In this document: piece by piece, positions 14,936 to 16,269 of the stretch
Numbering within the stretch: position 1 is the first letter of the stretch
Layout: every line of letters begins with the position of its first letter
Made by a program: the position numbers and the translations under genes
Assembly: GCA_007131945.1 (NCBI GenBank)
Contig: SLPP01000047.1
Span: 1-16,269, forward strand
Source: Paracoccaceae bacterium
GTDB lineage: Bacteria > Pseudomonadota > Alphaproteobacteria > Rhodobacterales > Rhodobacteraceae
Reading direction: 5' to 3'
Length of the DNA stretch: 16,269 nucleotides
Notes under the pieces: model-generated
Seen by the model: the letters and a program-made list of their open reading frames with translations, nothing else
What the model was told of the DNA's origin: nothing
Database searches by the model: none

Positions 14936-16042
14936 ATGTGGACCTATCACAACCCGGTCGCCATAACCTTCGGCGCAGGGTGCTTCGACAGGCTTGAAGC
15001 CCTTGTTGGCGAGCGGCCCTACCTTCTGGTCACCTATCCGGACGCGCCCTTCACTGCGCTCGCCGACCGCCTGACGCAGCGCCTCGGACCAGCGGCCGGA
15101 ACGGTCCGCGATGTTGTGCCCAATCCGGATATTGCGGATCTTTCACGGCAGGCATCGGAGATTGCGGCGCTCGAAACTCGGCCCGAGGTGGTCATCGCGC
15201 TCGGCGGCGGCTCGGTAATCGACAGCGCCAAGGTTCTGGCGGCTTCGGCGCAGGGTTTCACCGCGGTAAGAGCTCTGCTGAGCGGCGCCGGGGCGCCAGA
15301 CGACTGGCAGCCGCTGCCCCTGATTGCCATGCCCACGACGGCGGGCACCGGCAGCGAGGTTACCTGCTGGGCCACCGTCTGGGACCGCGAGACGGCGACC
15401 AAGCGCTCGCTCGATCACCCCGCGCTCTATCCCGAGGCGGCTGTCATCGACCCGGAACTGATGTGCTCGATGCCGTGCGCGCTGACGGTATCGACGGGTC
15501 TCGACGCGCTGTCGCATGCGCTTGAAAGCCTGTGGAACCGCAATGCAAACCCAGTGACGGCCACCCATGCGGTTGTCGCTGCCCGCACCATTCTGGAGGT
15601 GCTCCCGGCGCTGGTGGCCGCCCCGGGTGACCCGGGTCTACGCAGCCGGATGGCAGAGGCGTCCCTGGTTGCGGGTCTGGCCTTCTCGGGCACGCGAACC
15701 GCGATCGCGCATTCGATCTCCTATCCCGTCACCTTGCGACACGGCGTGACGCATGGAATCGCCTGTTCCTTCACCCTGCCGATGATCCTGCACAGCCTAG
15801 CCGATGCCGACGGGCTCACCGGTCGCGGGCTGCGCGACATCTTCGGCCCTGATTTGCGCGTCGGCGCCAGAAAACTGGCGGGGTTTCTGGACGGGCTGGG
15901 TGTCCGGCTCACCCCCGCCGGTTACGGGATCGACGCCGCCGAATGGGAGAATATCCTCGCCGAGGCGACGGACGGCCCGCGCGGCCGCAACTTCATCGGT
16001 GCAATCACCACCTTGCATCCCGTCTCGCCCCTCGCGGCATGA
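14936..16042 (+). CDS. Iron-type alcohol dehydrogenase, likely phosphonoacetaldehyde reductase / hydroxyethylphosphonate dehydrogenase
   Basis: A 368-residue group III alcohol dehydrogenase. The NAD(P)-binding motif [10 protein letters not shown] lies at 90-99, and [11 protein letters not shown] at 133-143. The metal ligands fit the family spacing: Asp190 and His194 ([11 protein letters not shown]), His259 (AIAHSISYP) and His273 ([10 protein letters not shown]). The N-terminus [17 protein letters not shown] and the phosphonate context resemble the PhpC-like class that interconverts phosphonoacetaldehyde and 2-hydroxyethylphosphonate. Being next to PhnX, it would most sensibly oxidise imported 2-hydroxyethylphosphonate to phosphonoacetaldehyde. 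It could also work in reverse to remove excess aldehyde, or act on the acetaldehyde that PhnX releases. The family call is firm; substrate and direction are inference. It starts 34 bp after the second permease gene, with an AGAGGA ribosome site at a rather long distance. Confidence 0.88.
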   Translation: MWTYHNPVAITFGAGCFDRLEALVGERPYLLVTYPDAPFTALADRLTQRLGPAAGTVRDVVPNPDIADLSRQASEIAALETRPEVVIALGGGSVIDSAKVLAASAQGFTAVRALLSGAGAPDDWQPLPLIAMPTTAGTGSEVTCWATVWDRETATKRSLDHPALYPEAAVIDPELMCSMPCALTVSTGLDALSHALESLWNRNANPVTATHAVVAARTILEVLPALVAAPGDPGLRSRMAEASLVAGLAFSGTRTAIAHSISYPVTLRHGVTHGIACSFTLPMILHSLADADGLTGRGLRDIFGPDLRVGARKLAGFLDGLGVRLTPAGYGIDAAEWENILAEATDGPRGRNFIGAITTLHPVSPLAA

Positions 16043-16080
16043 CGCGGTGCGGCAATGCAAATCAAACACATGGAGATTAC

Positions 16081-16269
16081 ATGAACCGCTTCAAGGCTGT
16101 GGTGTTCGACTGGGCCGGAACCACCATCGATTTTGGCTCCTTCGCCCCAATGGGCGTTTTCGTCGAGGCGTTTCGCCGTTTTGATGTCGAAGCAACCATC
16201 GCCGAAGCCCGCGCGCCCATGGGCGCGCCGAAACGCGACCATATCAGGGCGATGCTCACGGCCCCGCGA
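16081..16269 (+). CDS. phnX: Phosphonoacetaldehyde hydrolase (phosphonatase), 5' part
   Basis: The first 63 residues of a HAD-superfamily C-P bond hydrolase that converts phosphonoacetaldehyde to acetaldehyde and phosphate. The nucleophile Asp10 lies in [14 protein letters not shown], with Thr14 following, as in known PhnX. Lys51 in [11 protein letters not shown] corresponds to the Schiff-base lysine of phosphonatases (K53 in the Bacillus cereus enzyme). This lysine separates PhnX from ordinary HAD phosphatases. The start has GGAG 6 nt upstream. The gene is cut by the right edge; the frame is open to the last base. It lies 38 bp after the dehydrogenase gene, in the same operon. Confidence 0.95.
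   Translation, partial: MNRFKAVVFDWAGTTIDFGSFAPMGVFVEAFRRFDVEATIAEARAPMGAPKRDHIRAMLTAPR

Noticed and set aside
1..16269. CRISPR array, tRNA/rRNA genes, insertion-sequence ends
   Set aside because: Looked for by eye; no spaced direct repeats, cloverleaf-like sequences or transposase motifs were found.

Overview
The window is high-GC DNA of the kind found in Rhodobacteraceae/Roseobacter-type Alphaproteobacteria. The support is GC-rich codon use, a divergent LysR/phosphonate-uptake locus typical of these bacteria, and an orphan helix-turn-helix gene of the type found beside alphaproteobacterial serine recombinases. The taxonomic call is inference; no rRNA or tRNA gene is present.

Left part (1-10396): every well-supported gene reads on the minus strand. 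In transcription order these are: a Tat-exported caspase-like protein (9749-7500); a Sec-exported caspase-like protein with a long C-terminal array of 48-residue TPR-like repeats (7182-4525); a Sec-exported trypsin/V8-like serine protease whose signal peptide and catalytic part are in different frames across a run of nine C (4191-3078); a TPR-like ORF, apparently lacking its N-terminus (3052-2408); a small unknown protein overlapping it by 4 nt (2411-2046); an orphan HTH protein (1930-1523); and an acyl-CoA synthetase that runs off the left edge (1468-1). Spacers of 317 and 333 bp separate the three protease genes. They may therefore be co-regulated rather than one simple operon. Two caspase-fold proteins and a serine protease, all with export signals, form an unusual cluster and are the best candidate here for an undescribed system. 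Its function cannot be read from sequence.

Middle (9750-10396): a stretch of mixed composition with one weak candidate ORF. The LysR-family regulator follows (11302-10397).

Right part (11460 to the end): a plus-strand operon for an organophosphonate. It holds a periplasmic PhnD-type binding protein, the ATPase PhnC, two PhnE-type permeases, an iron-type alcohol dehydrogenase resembling phosphonoacetaldehyde reductase/2-hydroxyethylphosphonate dehydrogenase, and the start of PhnX (phosphonoacetaldehyde hydrolase), cut by the window edge. The likely scheme is uptake of 2-aminoethylphosphonate or 2-hydroxyethylphosphonate, conversion to phosphonoacetaldehyde, and PhnX cleavage to acetaldehyde plus phosphate, under control of the divergent LysR protein. 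A LysR-box-like palindrome lies in the shared promoter region. A perfect 10-bp hairpin between phnD and phnC probably sets the binding protein to a higher level than the membrane parts.
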